From: an uncultured Nitrosomonadales bacterium
GTDB lineage: Bacteria; Pseudomonadota; Gammaproteobacteria; Burkholderiales; Gallionellaceae
DNA length: 10,451 bases
Direction: 5' to 3'
NCBI GenBank assembly: GCA_903934275.1
Contig: CAIZNF010000189.1
Location: 1-10,451, forward strand
This document shows, one piece after another, positions 1 through 7,246 of the stretch. The notes under the pieces were generated by a model that was not told the DNA's origin, did not search any database, and worked only from the letters and a program-made list of their open reading frames with translations. The position numbers and the translations under genes are program-made. Each line of letters starts with the position of its first letter. Position 1 is the first letter of the stretch.

Positions 1-873
1 AATGGTGTTGTGGGAGCGGTATGTGGGGGAGGGGGTGTGTGGGGTGGGTGTGAGAGGGCGCAATTCATCAAGCAGCGCGCAGATGGTATGCACGATGTCG
101 AGGTTGGCTTTTTCGTTCCAACCGCCCACATTGTAAACCTCGCCCACTCGACCCTTTGCCAGGACGCAACGGATCGCGCTGCAATGATCTTTGACATACA
201 GCCAGTCGCGGATTTGCTGGCCGTCGCCATATACCGGCAGCGGCTTTCCCGCGAGCGCGTTGACGATCATCAGCGGGATGAGTTTCTCCGGGAAGTGATA
301 CGGGCCGTAGTTGTTGGAGCAGTTGGTGGTCAGCACCGGCAGGCCATAGGTGTGGTGGTAGGCGCGCACCAGATGGTCGCTGGCGGCTTTGCTGGCGGAG
401 TACGGGCTGTTCGGCTCGTAGCGGCGCGTTTCGCTGAATGCGGGATCGTCTTTGGCGAGCGAGCCATATACTTCATCGGTGGAAACATGCAGGAAACGGA
501 AGCCGTTATTTTCTTCATTTGCCAAGTTTGACCAGTAAGCGCGCACCGTTTCAAGCAAATGAAAAGTGCCGACAATGTTGGTCTGGATGAAATCTTCGGG
601 GCCGTGGATGGAGCGGTCTACATGGCTTTCTGCGGCAAAGTTGACGACGGCGCGCGGGCGGTATTGCTTCAGCAGTTGCTCCAACAATTCAGCATTGCCG
701 ATGTCGCCATGCACAAAGATATGGCGCGGGTCATCCTTGAGGGATGCAAGGCTTTCCAGATTGCCCGCGTAGGTCAGTTTATCGAGGCCGACGACGGTTT
801 CATCATGCTGCGCAAGCCAGTCCAAGACAAAATTTGCACCGATAAAGCCTGCACTGCCGGTTACCAGGATCAT
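1..873 (-). CDS. rfbB: dTDP-glucose 4,6-dehydratase, 3' end cut by window edge
   Basis: RmlB/RfbB converts dTDP-glucose to dTDP-4-keto-6-deoxyglucose, the second step toward dTDP-L-rhamnose and related cell-surface sugars, in the cytoplasm. Read on the minus strand from the ATG at 873, 291 residues are visible with no stop; the family is about 350 long, so roughly 60 residues lie outside. Visible motifs: the NAD-binding GSAGFIG near residues 6-12, AAESHVDRS near 80-88, the active-site TDE at 132-134, and the SDR pair Tyr158/Lys162 in YSASK, followed by the [14 protein letters not shown] segment. AGGTG about 10 nt upstream of the ATG is a plausible ribosome site. The last 20 visible residues are odd: an [14 protein letters not shown] stretch encoded by almost pure C/A sequence stands where relatives have a short charged loop before SYR. 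Short-chain dehydratase identity is very secure; assignment to RfbB rather than another sugar-nucleotide dehydratase is secure from TDEVYG and the length. Confidence 0.93.
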   Translation of the reverse strand, partial: MILVTGSAGFIGANFVLDWLAQHDETVVGLDKLTYAGNLESLASLKDDPRHIFVHGDIGNAELLEQLLKQYRPRAVVNFAAESHVDRSIHGPEDFIQTNIVGTFHLLETVRAYWSNLANEENNGFRFLHVSTDEVYGSLAKDDPAFSETRRYEPNSPYSASKAASDHLVRAYHHTYGLPVLTTNCSNNYGPYHFPEKLIPLMIVNALAGKPLPVYGDGQQIRDWLYVKDHCSAIRCVLAKGRVGEVYNVGGWNEKANLDIVHTICALLDELRPLTPTPHTPSPTYRSHNTI

Positions 874-920
874 ATTTTTATTGCACCTGAATGAGGCGCG
901 TTTGTTCAAAAAGTGGCGCG

Positions 921-948
921 ATTATATTTGATGCGCCCGGCCATTCAT
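921..948 (-). promoter_or_regulatory. candidate sigma70-type promoter for rfbB
   Basis: On the minus strand a perfect TATAAT (921-926) sits about 48 nt upstream of the rfbB ATG. A 16-nt spacer leads to ATGAAT (943-948), which matches the -35 consensus at only three of six positions. Transcription would start near 914 and give a leader of about 40 nt. The -10 box is seen directly; promoter function is inference. Confidence 0.4.
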
Positions 949-987
949 ATAGGCCGTCCAGCATGGCGAATCGGGGAAACATAATTG

Positions 988-1013
988 ACAAAGCCGGCTT
1001 GCGCCGGCTTTGT
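988..1013 (-). terminator. intrinsic terminator of the carbonic anhydrase gene
   Basis: A perfect 11-bp inverted repeat (ACAAAGCCGGC and its complement) encloses the tetraloop TTGC. It begins 29 nt past the stop of the minus-strand carbonic anhydrase gene. On the minus strand the stem ends in TTTGT and is followed by CAATTAT, an imperfect U-rich tail. It separates this gene from the co-oriented rfbB. Confidence 0.75.
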
Positions 1014-1041
1014 TGTCACGCCTTGCAAAGCTTGTGCAATA

Positions 1042-1752
1042 TTAGTGCGCCGGTTTTGCTGCCGCCGGTGCCGGCATGTTGCGCAGCTTGGCGGGATCGG
1101 TCTCACCGTTGATATTGATAATGTTGAGCCTGCCTGCGCCTTGCTTCATATCGTCGGAGAAGTCATATACCGCGCCTACCACCAGCAAATGCCCAGCCTT
1201 CACCTGCGTGCCCCATTCTTTGAGCGCGGCGGCAACCTGGTTGTTGACATTGGTCTTCACACCGTCGATGTTGGCACCACCCTTGGTGATGCTGATGGTG
1301 TCCAGCTCTTTCTTGATCGGGTCTTCCAGCGTCGAGTAATCTCCACCGGCAGCCTTGATCGCGCCGCAGGAAGAATGGCCGATGACCAGCAGCAATGAAG
1401 AAGCCAGATGGTTCACGCCGTACTGCACGGAACCCTTCGCGGTAGCCAACTGGTTACCGATGTTGCGCACCATGAACAGGTCGCCCTCAGGGGTCTTATC
1501 GAACGCGTTGGTGTGCACGCGCGAATCGGAACAAGTTATAACGGTGGCACGCGGGTGCTGCCCCGCGGCCAGTTTCTTGAAGAATGCCGAGTTGTGCGCG
1601 GCGATATAGGCATTGTCGTCCGCCTGAATTTCCTTGATATACGCCCGTGCTACGTCGGCATCGCCGTGAGCGTGGTCGCTGCTGGCATGGGCAGACAAAG
1701 GTATAGCGAATGCGGCTGCGGCCAGCAAGGCCGCGAGTTGCTTCTTGAACAT
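1042..1752 (-). CDS. periplasmic beta-class carbonic anhydrase
   Basis: Beta carbonic anhydrases are zinc enzymes that interconvert CO2 and bicarbonate. The 236-residue product has the two signature blocks: CSDSR at residues 74-78 (zinc ligand Cys74, catalytic Asp76/Arg78 pair) and HSSCGA at 126-131 (zinc ligands His126 and Cys129). The N-terminus MFKKQLAALLAAAAFAIPLSAHA is a clear Sec signal peptide with a likely cut after AHA near residue 23, so the enzyme is expected in the periplasm, unlike the cytoplasmic Can/CynT type. A His/Asp-rich SSDHAHGDAD follows the cut, and the C-terminal tail is Ala/Pro-rich. AGGGAG five nt before the ATG supports this start. The gene is monocistronic: a terminator lies just downstream and glyA is divergent. 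A periplasmic role in CO2/bicarbonate uptake or pH handling is inference. Confidence 0.93.
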   Translation of the reverse strand: MFKKQLAALLAAAAFAIPLSAHASSDHAHGDADVARAYIKEIQADDNAYIAAHNSAFFKKLAAGQHPRATVITCSDSRVHTNAFDKTPEGDLFMVRNIGNQLATAKGSVQYGVNHLASSLLLVIGHSSCGAIKAAGGDYSTLEDPIKKELDTISITKGGANIDGVKTNVNNQVAAALKEWGTQVKAGHLLVVGAVYDFSDDMKQGAGRLNIININGETDPAKLRNMPAPAAAKPAH

Positions 1753-1960
1753 GTTTTCTCCCTATGTTTGGTTTGGTGGTGTGCTGTCAAAACAGCAGCG
1801 CAAAATCTAACAGACAACGGGGCTGGTGCGCAACACTTAAATTCACAACGCTTGTATCGTGATGCATCGACATAATTATCACCCGCAGGCATCGCGGCCT
1901 TTTCATCCTACATGATAGAATTCGCACCTTCCCGTTTTCATTATTTCAGGAATAAACGCC

Positions 1961-3208
1961 ATGTTCTCCAGACAAAACACTATCGCCCATGCCGACCCGG
2001 AATTATGGGCTGTGATCCAGAACGAAAACCGCCGCCAGGAAGATCATATCGAGCTGATCGCCTCGGAAAATTACGCCAGCCCTGCGGTGATGGAAGCGCA
2101 GGGCAGCCAGTTGACCAACAAGTACGCCGAGGGCTACCCGGGTAAGCGCTATTACGGCGGTTGCGAATATGTGGATGTGGCCGAACAACTAGCGATCGAC
2201 CGCCTGAAGGCGCTGTTCGGTGCGGAGTACGCCAACGTGCAGCCGAATTCCGGTTCGCAGGCCAATCAGGCGGTATACATGTCGGTGCTGAAACCCGGCG
2301 ATACCATCCTCGGCCTGTCGTTGGCGCATGGCGGGCATTTGACGCACGGCGCATCGGTCAACGCCAGCGGCAAACTGTACAACGCCATCCAGTACGGCCT
2401 GAACGATAAGGAAGAAATCGACTACGACCAGGTGCAGGCATTGGCCACAGCGCACAAGCCGAAGATGATCGTGGCGGGCGCATCGGCCTACGCTCTGGTG
2501 ATCGACTGGAAGCGTTTTCGCGCGATTGCCGACAGCGTCGGCGCATACCTGTTTGTGGACATGGCGCATTACGCCGGATTGATCGCGGCGGGCGTATATC
2601 CCAGCCCGGTCGGCATCGCGGATTTTGTCACCAGCACCACGCACAAGACTATGCGCGGCCCGCGCGGCGGCTTTATTCTCGCCAAGGCGGAATTTGAAAA
2701 AGTGCTGAATTCGGCGATTTTTCCCGGCATTCAGGGCGGCCCGCTGATGCATGTGATCGCTGCCAAGGCGGTCGCGTTCAAGGAAGCGGCCAGCAAGGAA
2801 TTCAAGGCATACCAGAAACAGGTGGTGGACAACGCGCGCGTGATGGCGATGGTGCTGCATGAGCGCGGCCTGCGCATCGTATCGGGGCGCACCGACAGCC
2901 ATTTATTCCTGCTGGACTTGCAGCCCAAGAACATCACCGGCAAGGATGCCGAAGCCGCGCTGGGGCGCGCACATATCACGGTGAACAAGAACGCCATCCC
3001 CAACGATCCGCAGAAACCCTTCGTGACCAGCGGCATCCGCATCGGCAGCCCGGCGATCACCACGCGCGGCTTCAAGGAACTGGAAGCGGAAAAACTCGCG
3101 CACCTGATCGCCGACGTGCTGGACGCGCCAAATGACGATGCGGTGATCGCACGCGTGATTGGCGAAGTGAAAAAACTGACCACGCAGTTCCCGGTTTACG
3201 GCGCGTAG
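1961..3208 (+). CDS. glyA: serine hydroxymethyltransferase
   Basis: GlyA is a cytoplasmic PLP enzyme that moves the serine hydroxymethyl group to tetrahydrofolate, giving glycine and 5,10-methylene-THF, the main one-carbon source. The 415 residues match the usual length of about 415-420. Seen in order: [11 protein letters not shown] (30-40), the [12 protein letters not shown] block with Glu57 and Tyr65, [10 protein letters not shown] (93-102), VDMAHYAG with Asp200 and His203, and [14 protein letters not shown] with the PLP lysine at 229, the same position as in E. coli. The ATG at 1961 has AGGA about nine nt upstream and gives the family's normal N-terminus. Only 35 nt separate its stop from ribD, so the two are probably cotranscribed. 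TAGAAT at 1916-1921 could be a -10 box but has no convincing -35. No riboswitch-like structure was seen in the leader. Confidence 0.98.
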   Translation: MFSRQNTIAHADPELWAVIQNENRRQEDHIELIASENYASPAVMEAQGSQLTNKYAEGYPGKRYYGGCEYVDVAEQLAIDRLKALFGAEYANVQPNSGSQANQAVYMSVLKPGDTILGLSLAHGGHLTHGASVNASGKLYNAIQYGLNDKEEIDYDQVQALATAHKPKMIVAGASAYALVIDWKRFRAIADSVGAYLFVDMAHYAGLIAAGVYPSPVGIADFVTSTTHKTMRGPRGGFILAKAEFEKVLNSAIFPGIQGGPLMHVIAAKAVAFKEAASKEFKAYQKQVVDNARVMAMVLHERGLRIVSGRTDSHLFLLDLQPKNITGKDAEAALGRAHITVNKNAIPNDPQKPFVTSGIRIGSPAITTRGFKELEAEKLAHLIADVLDAPNDDAVIARVIGEVKKLTTQFPVYGA

Positions 3209-3243
3209 TTTTACGGCTTGCGCCAGTCAAGCAGGCTTCTAGC

Positions 3244-4392
3244 ATGTTCTCCGCACAAGACAGCCTATGGATGGCGCAGGCGTTGCGACTGGCGGAGCGC
3301 GGGCTGTACACCACCAGCCCCAACCCGCGCGTCGGCTGCGTGCTGGTGCGCGATGGCAGCGTCGTTGGTGAAGGCTGGCACGAACGCGCCGGTGAACCAC
3401 ATGCAGAACCCCATGCGCTGCAAGCAGCCGGTAATGCGGCGCGCGGCGCAACCGCCTATGTGACGCTGGAGCCATGCAGCCATCATGGCCGCACCCCGCC
3501 CTGTGCCGATGCGCTGATAGAAGCAAAAGTGGCGCGCGTGGTGGTGGCGATGCAAGACCCCAATCCGCAGGTGGCAGGTCAGGGCGTTGCCAGACTGCGC
3601 GCGGCTGGCATCGAAGTGGAATGCGGCCTGATGGAAGCGGCGGCGCGTGAATTAAATATCGGCTTCTTTGCGCGCATGACGCGCGGCACTCCGTGGGTAA
3701 GAAGCAAGATCGCGATGAGTCTGGACGGGCGCACCGCGCTCAACAACGGCGCGAGCAAATGGATCACCGGCGACGCGGCGCGGCAGGATGTGCAGCATTG
3801 GCGCGCGCGTTCCTGCGCCGTATTGACGGGTATCGGCACCGTGCTGGTGGACGACCCGCTGCTAAATGTACGTGAAAGCACGCTGACCTCTTCTGCGGAG
3901 CACATGCCTTCTCCTCCCCTGACAAGGGGAGGCCGGGAGGGGTTGCGTCAGCCGTTGCGTGCGGTAGTGGATAGCCGTTTGCAAATGCTGCCGAGCGCGC
4001 GTCTGTTGCAACAGCATGGAGCAGTAATTTATACCGCCATACAAGACGCGCAAAAGATCGCTGCATTGGAACAGGCCGGTGCGCGTGTCGTCGTGCTGCC
4101 GGATACGGACAGCCAAGTGGATATCGCCGCTGTGCTGCACAACCTCGCCACGCAGGGCTGCAACGAAGTGCTGGTTGAAGCGGGCAGCAAATTGAATGGG
4201 GCCTTGCTGAAGGCCGGTCTGGTGGATGAGCTGGTGCTGTATCTCGCGCCGCAGTTGCTCGGCGACATGGCGCGCGGCATGGCGCAACTGGGCGAGTTGA
4301 CCAGCCTGGATCAGCGCGTCAATTTGGAATGGAATGATGTGCGCCATGTCGGCAAGGATTTGCGCATCGTGGCGCGAGTAAAAAAAGGATAA
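3244..4392 (+). CDS. ribD: bifunctional riboflavin deaminase/reductase RibD
   Basis: RibD carries out two successive cytoplasmic steps of riboflavin synthesis: deamination of the GTP cyclohydrolase II product and NADPH-dependent reduction of its ribose. The deaminase domain (about 1-145) has HAE at 53-55 and PCSHHGRTPPC at 77-87, giving zinc ligands His53, Cys78 and Cys87 and catalytic Glu55. The reductase domain (about 148-382) shows WVRSKIAMSLDGRTA, GIGTVLVDDP, RQPLRAVVDSR and EVLVEAGSKLNGALL. At 382 residues it is slightly long. The excess lies between NVR (210) and RQPLR, where a GC-rich palindrome encodes residues 223-234 (SPPLTRGGREGL) that look foreign to the family. GCAGG eight nt before the ATG supports the start. 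ribE begins two nt after its stop, and the ribE Shine-Dalgarno lies in its last codons. Confidence 0.97.
   Translation: MFSAQDSLWMAQALRLAERGLYTTSPNPRVGCVLVRDGSVVGEGWHERAGEPHAEPHALQAAGNAARGATAYVTLEPCSHHGRTPPCADALIEAKVARVVVAMQDPNPQVAGQGVARLRAAGIEVECGLMEAAARELNIGFFARMTRGTPWVRSKIAMSLDGRTALNNGASKWITGDAARQDVQHWRARSCAVLTGIGTVLVDDPLLNVRESTLTSSAEHMPSPPLTRGGREGLRQPLRAVVDSRLQMLPSARLLQQHGAVIYTAIQDAQKIAALEQAGARVVVLPDTDSQVDIAAVLHNLATQGCNEVLVEAGSKLNGALLKAGLVDELVLYLAPQLLGDMARGMAQLGELTSLDQRVNLEWNDVRHVGKDLRIVARVKKG
3911..3945 (+). repeat. palindromic repeat unit inserted in ribD
   Basis: CCTCCCCT (3913-3920), a GACA loop and AGGGGAGG (3925-3932) form a perfect 8-bp hairpin, followed by CCGGGAGGGGTTG. The whole 35-bp block recurs in thiL at 8170-8204 with one change in the loop (GACA to GATA). 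In ribD it is read as SPPLTRGGREGL; in thiL it is read in another frame. The flanking Ser/Thr-rich codons (ESTLTSSAEH) may also be extra. A mobile REP-like unit is the simplest explanation. Confidence 0.8.
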
Positions 4393-4394
4393 AC

Positions 4395-4994
4395 ATGTTC
4401 AGCGGCATCATCGCAGATGTAGGCATCATCACCCGTGCGGATGACCGCAACGGCGGCCTGCGCCTTTCGGTTTCAACCAAGGCACTCGGCATGGACGACG
4501 TGCAACTCGGCGACAGCATCGCGGTAAACGGCGTATGCCTCACCGTGGTTGAGAAAAAAAGCGAAATTTTCACCGTCGATGTTTCACGCGAGACCTTGAA
4601 TTGCACCGTCGGGCTGGAAGTGCAGGGCGCGCGCGTCAATCTGGAAAAGGCGCTGCGTCTGGCGGATCGGCTGGGCGGGCATATGGTCAGCGGTCATGTG
4701 GATGGCGTGGGCGAAGTGGTCGCGTTCACCGACATCGGCGAAAGCTGGAAACTGGTGGCGCGTGCGCCGCAGGCGCTGGCCAAGTACATTGCGGTGAAAG
4801 GCTCGATCACCATCAACGGCGTGAGCCTCACCGTGAATGAGGTGGATGGCGCGGCGTTCAGCGTCAACCTGATCCCTCACACGCTGGCGGTAACCACGCT
4901 CTCCGACTTGCGTGCGGGGGCAAAAGTGAATCTGGAGATCGATTTGATTGCGCGCTATGTGGAGCGCATGATGCAGGCTGAAAGAGAGGGCTGA
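4395..4994 (+). CDS. ribE: riboflavin synthase, alpha chain
   Basis: Riboflavin synthase dismutates two molecules of 6,7-dimethyl-8-ribityllumazine into riboflavin and the pyrimidinedione that RibH recycles; the usual form is a cytoplasmic trimer. The 199-residue product has the typical two tandem lumazine-binding barrels. The first begins MFSGIIADVGI and contains GVCLTVVEK and VSRETLNCT; the second begins near GGHMVSGHVDGVG (about 94) and contains GVSLTVNEV and SVNLIPHTLAVTTL. The C-terminal helix IDLIARYVERM is also typical. AAGGA (4385-4389) precedes the ATG by five nt, inside the end of ribD, which implies translational coupling. The same protein is called RibC in some species. Confidence 0.97.
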   Translation: MFSGIIADVGIITRADDRNGGLRLSVSTKALGMDDVQLGDSIAVNGVCLTVVEKKSEIFTVDVSRETLNCTVGLEVQGARVNLEKALRLADRLGGHMVSGHVDGVGEVVAFTDIGESWKLVARAPQALAKYIAVKGSITINGVSLTVNEVDGAAFSVNLIPHTLAVTTLSDLRAGAKVNLEIDLIARYVERMMQAEREG

Positions 4995-5022
4995 AAGGGA
5001 TGGCTAAAATGGATGGATTGAA

Positions 5023-6114
5023 ATGACCGATATAGCACCGATACAAGACATCATTGCCGAAATCCGCGCTGGGCGGATGGTGGTACTGGTGGACGAGGAA
5101 GAACGCGAAAACGAAGGCGATCTGGTGTTCGCCGCCGAATTTACTACGCCGGAAAAGATCAATTTCATGGCCAAGCACGGGCGCGGGCTGATCTGCCTGA
5201 CGCTGACCGAGGCGCATTGCAAACAGCTCAATCTTCCGCTGATGGTGCGCGATAACGGTTCGCCGCTGGGCACCAATTTCACGTTGTCCATCGAGGCGGC
5301 GAGCGGCGTGACTACCGGCATTTCGGCAGCGGATCGTTCGCGCACCATCCAAGCTGCGGCGGGCAAGAATGCCAAACCTGCGGACATCGTGCAACCCGGT
5401 CATATCTTCCCGCTGATGGCGCAGAACGGCGGGGTGCTGGTGCGCGCCGGGCATACCGAAGCGGGCTGCGATCTGGCGCAACTGGCCGGGTTGATGCCCG
5501 CTACGGTGATTTGTGAAATCCTCAAGGACGACGGCGAGATGGCGCGGCTGCCAGACCTGATCGAGTTTGCCAAGTTACATGGTTTGAAGATCGGCACCAT
5601 CGCCAGCCTGATCGAGTATCGCAGCCACAACGAAAAGCTGGTCGAGCGAGTGGCGCAGCGCAGCGTGCAGACGGCTTATGGCCCGTTCGATTTATTCAGT
5701 TATGTGGACAAGACGACGCAGCGCACCCATCTGGCTTTGTTGAAGGGTGAGATTAGCCCCGACGCAGAGACTCTGGTGCGTGTGCATGAGCCTCTGTCGG
5801 TGATGGATTTTCTGGAGCAGGTCGATTATTCGCATTCCACCAGCGTGCATGACGCGCTGAAAAAAATCAGCCAGTCCCCATGCGGGGTGCTGGTGCTGAT
5901 GCATCACGGCGAAACATCGCAGGATTTGCTGGCGCGCGCCGCAACCACGCCGGGAACGCATCAGCGTTGGGATCCGCGCAGCTACGGCATTGGCGCGCAA
6001 ATACTGCGCGACCTCAATGTTGGTAAAATGCGTCTGATAGCCACGCCGCACAAGATGCCGAGCGTGGTCGGTTTTGGTCTTGAAGTGGTGGGCTATTGTC
6101 AGGTTAAGTCGTAA
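5023..6114 (+). CDS. ribBA: 3,4-dihydroxy-2-butanone-4-phosphate synthase with degenerate GTP cyclohydrolase II-like domain (RibBX type)
   Basis: The N-terminal domain (about 1-205) is RibB, which makes 3,4-dihydroxy-2-butanone 4-phosphate from ribulose 5-phosphate. It has the acidic metal-binding motif DEEERENEGD (24-33), SIEAASGVTTGISAADR (89-105), GHIFPL with His127, and RAGHTEAGCDL with the catalytic-site His144. The C-terminal part (about 210-363) is related to GTP cyclohydrolase II and keeps DPRSYGIGAQIL and a GFGLEV end. It lacks the HSECLTGD...RCDCG zinc-site cysteines; VRVHEPLSVMDFLEQ stands in their place. It is therefore unlikely to be a cyclohydrolase. This matches the RibBX variant described in Proteobacteria, where the X domain has no demonstrated cyclohydrolase activity. 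A true RibA must be encoded elsewhere. GGATGG six nt upstream supports the start. The 122 nt down to ribH hold two repeat hairpins. Confidence 0.95.
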   Translation: MTDIAPIQDIIAEIRAGRMVVLVDEEERENEGDLVFAAEFTTPEKINFMAKHGRGLICLTLTEAHCKQLNLPLMVRDNGSPLGTNFTLSIEAASGVTTGISAADRSRTIQAAAGKNAKPADIVQPGHIFPLMAQNGGVLVRAGHTEAGCDLAQLAGLMPATVICEILKDDGEMARLPDLIEFAKLHGLKIGTIASLIEYRSHNEKLVERVAQRSVQTAYGPFDLFSYVDKTTQRTHLALLKGEISPDAETLVRVHEPLSVMDFLEQVDYSHSTSVHDALKKISQSPCGVLVLMHHGETSQDLLARAATTPGTHQRWDPRSYGIGAQILRDLNVGKMRLIATPHKMPSVVGFGLEVVGYCQVKS

Positions 6115-6124
6115 GGGGCAATCG

Positions 6125-6141
6125 GGTGGGCTTTGCCCACC
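6125..6141 (+). repeat. short perfect hairpin in the ribBX-ribH gap
   Basis: GGTGGGC, a TTT loop and GCCCACC form a perfect 7-bp stem 10 nt after the ribBX stop. This sequence is of the kind found as short dispersed repeats in proteobacterial intergenic DNA. It has no U tract (CATGGC follows), so it is not a convincing terminator. Confidence 0.55.
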
Positions 6142-6165
6142 ATGGCTACATGGCACAGTAGAGCG

Positions 6166-6215
6166 CCCTCTCCCCAACCCTCGCCCACTTGTGGGAGAGG
6201 GGCTAGGGGAGAGGG
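6166..6215 (+). repeat. GC-rich palindromic element upstream of ribH
   Basis: Two imperfectly complementary arms, CCCTCTCCCC...CCCAC (6166-6188) and GTGGGAGAGGGG...GAGAGGG (6191-6215), meet at a TT loop and form a hairpin of about 50 nt. The element shares CCCCAACCCTC and GGGAGAGGGG with the first palindromic insertion in thiL (7549-7559 and 7627-7637), so both belong to one family. Here it sits between genes, ending about 11 nt before the ribH Shine-Dalgarno. In the mRNA it could stabilise or separate the ribBX and ribH segments; that role is inference. Confidence 0.75.
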
Positions 6216-6236
6216 TAAAAATTTGAAGAGGCAGAC

Positions 6237-6689
6237 ATGAAAGAAATCGAAAAGAATCTCAACGGCAGCGGGCTGCGCATCGGCATAGTGCAAAGCCGTT
6301 TTAATCCCGAAGTATGCGAAGGCTTACTGGGCGAGTGTCGCGCCCGGTTGGTGCAGCAGGGCGTGGATGAAGATGACATCACACTGGCAACCGTGCCGGG
6401 CGCGCTGGAAATTCCGCTGGTGCTGCTGCATATGGCGGAAAGCGAAAAGTTTGACGCGCTGATTGCGCTGGGTGCGGTGATACGCGGCGACACCTATCAT
6501 TTCGAGGTGGTATCGAATGAGTCGGCGCGCTGCGTGAACGAGGTACAGCTGGCGTGCGGCGTGCCGGTTGCCAATGCGATTCTCACCACCGATACCGATG
6601 AACAGGCGATTGCGCGCATGCACGTCAAGGGCAGTGAAGCCGCACTGGTGGCGATTGAAATGGCCAACCTGCTGCGTGACTTGGCATGA
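6237..6689 (+). CDS. ribH: 6,7-dimethyl-8-ribityllumazine synthase
   Basis: Lumazine synthase joins the RibB product with the RibD-pathway pyrimidine to give 6,7-dimethyl-8-ribityllumazine, the substrate of RibE. It usually assembles as pentamers or 60-mer capsids in the cytoplasm. The 150-residue product has VQSRFNPEV (18-26), the substrate-loop PGALEIP (54-60), and [22 protein letters not shown] with catalytic His88. [11 protein letters not shown] (114-124) matches the family's ribityl/phosphate-binding region. AAGAGG five nt before the ATG supports the start. Its TGA overlaps the nusB ATG (ATGA), so nusB translation is probably coupled. It is separated from ribBX by 122 nt with two repeat hairpins but remains in the same direction. 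Confidence 0.97.
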   Translation: MKEIEKNLNGSGLRIGIVQSRFNPEVCEGLLGECRARLVQQGVDEDDITLATVPGALEIPLVLLHMAESEKFDALIALGAVIRGDTYHFEVVSNESARCVNEVQLACGVPVANAILTTDTDEQAIARMHVKGSEAALVAIEMANLLRDLA

Positions 6690-7168
6690 GCAACTTGGGC
6701 ACGAACAACCCGGCTGCAGAAAATGAAGTAAAAAAACCGCCAAACAGAAGCCCGCGTCACCGCGCGCGCGAACTTGCGTTGCAGGGCGTTTACCAATGGC
6801 GCGTCACGGCAGGAGAAGATGAGCAAATAGAAAAACAGATCCACGCCGAGAAAAATCTCGGCCGATACGACAAAGATTTGTTTTCAAAATTGCTGCGCGG
6901 CACGTTGAGTAGACACGCTGACCTTGAAGTGCTGCTCTCCCCATATCTGGACAGGCCGCTTGCCGAACTCAGCCCGGTGGAATTTGCCGTTCTGATGCTG
7001 GGCGCATTTGAATTATCGCAACACCTCGAAGTACCTTACAGAGTAGTCATCAACGAAGCGGTTGAGCTGGCCAAAACCTTTGGCGGCACCGACGGCCACA
7101 AATATGTCAACGGCGTGCTCGACAAGCTGGCAGCGCAATTGCGGGCGGTTGAAGTGGCGGCGAAATAG
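6686..7168 (+). CDS. nusB: transcription antitermination factor NusB
   Basis: NusB pairs with NusE (ribosomal protein S10), binds boxA RNA, and keeps RNA polymerase processive on rRNA operons. The product is 160 residues, slightly longer than the E. coli protein because of a polar N-terminal tail of about 20 residues ([19 protein letters not shown]). The helical core follows: [17 protein letters not shown], the [14 protein letters not shown] segment, [17 protein letters not shown], and [34 protein letters not shown], which is the most diagnostic block. The start overlaps the ribH stop by four bases. The ribH-nusB order is common in proteobacteria. The 78 nt after it are largely a dispersed repeat that runs up to thiL. 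Confidence 0.97.
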   Translation: MSNLGTNNPAAENEVKKPPNRSPRHRARELALQGVYQWRVTAGEDEQIEKQIHAEKNLGRYDKDLFSKLLRGTLSRHADLEVLLSPYLDRPLAELSPVEFAVLMLGAFELSQHLEVPYRVVINEAVELAKTFGGTDGHKYVNGVLDKLAAQLRAVEVAAK

Positions 7169-7189
7169 AACTTGGTCGTTAGATAATTC

Positions 7190-7241
7190 GTAGGTCGGGC
7201 TCTGCCTGACAGTAATATGCGGCGGGTGGAACCCGCCCTAC
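7190..7241 (+). repeat. dispersed inverted-repeat element abutting thiL
   Basis: The ends GTAGGTCGGGC (7190-7200) and ACCCGCCCTAC (7231-7241) are inverted copies matching at 9 of 11 positions. Inside, GGCGGGT-GGA-ACCCGCC (7221-7237) is a perfect hairpin. GTAGG-plus-CGGG modules of this kind occur widely as short intergenic repeats in proteobacteria. It ends five nt before the thiL ATG and occupies the place where a Shine-Dalgarno would be. Confidence 0.7.
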
Positions 7242-7246
7242 AAACC

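Noticed and set aside
10..894. Plus-strand open frames of 173 and 111 codons at the left end
   Set aside because: They are antisense to the rfbB reading frame, whose motifs (GSAGFIG, TDEVYG, YSASK) are unmistakable, and their translations have no recognisable family features.
1785..1790. Perfect minus-strand TTGACA upstream of the carbonic anhydrase gene
   Set aside because: Spacers of 16 to 18 nt lead only to ACATAG-like sequence that overlaps the ribosome site, so no usable -10 box.
1408..1875. 155-codon plus-strand frame over the carbonic anhydrase start and the divergent intergenic region
   Set aside because: Mostly antisense to the anhydrase gene; it looks like a high-GC shadow frame with no ribosome site.
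6125..6215. Rho-independent terminator after ribBX
   Set aside because: Stems are strong but there is no U tract: CATGGC follows the first hairpin and TAAAAATTTG the second, and ribH continues the pathway downstream.
7217..7246. In-frame upstream ATG of thiL adding MRRVEPALQT
   Set aside because: It lies inside the dispersed repeat, has no ribosome site, and the family N-terminus matches MSEFDLIRRYF at 7247.
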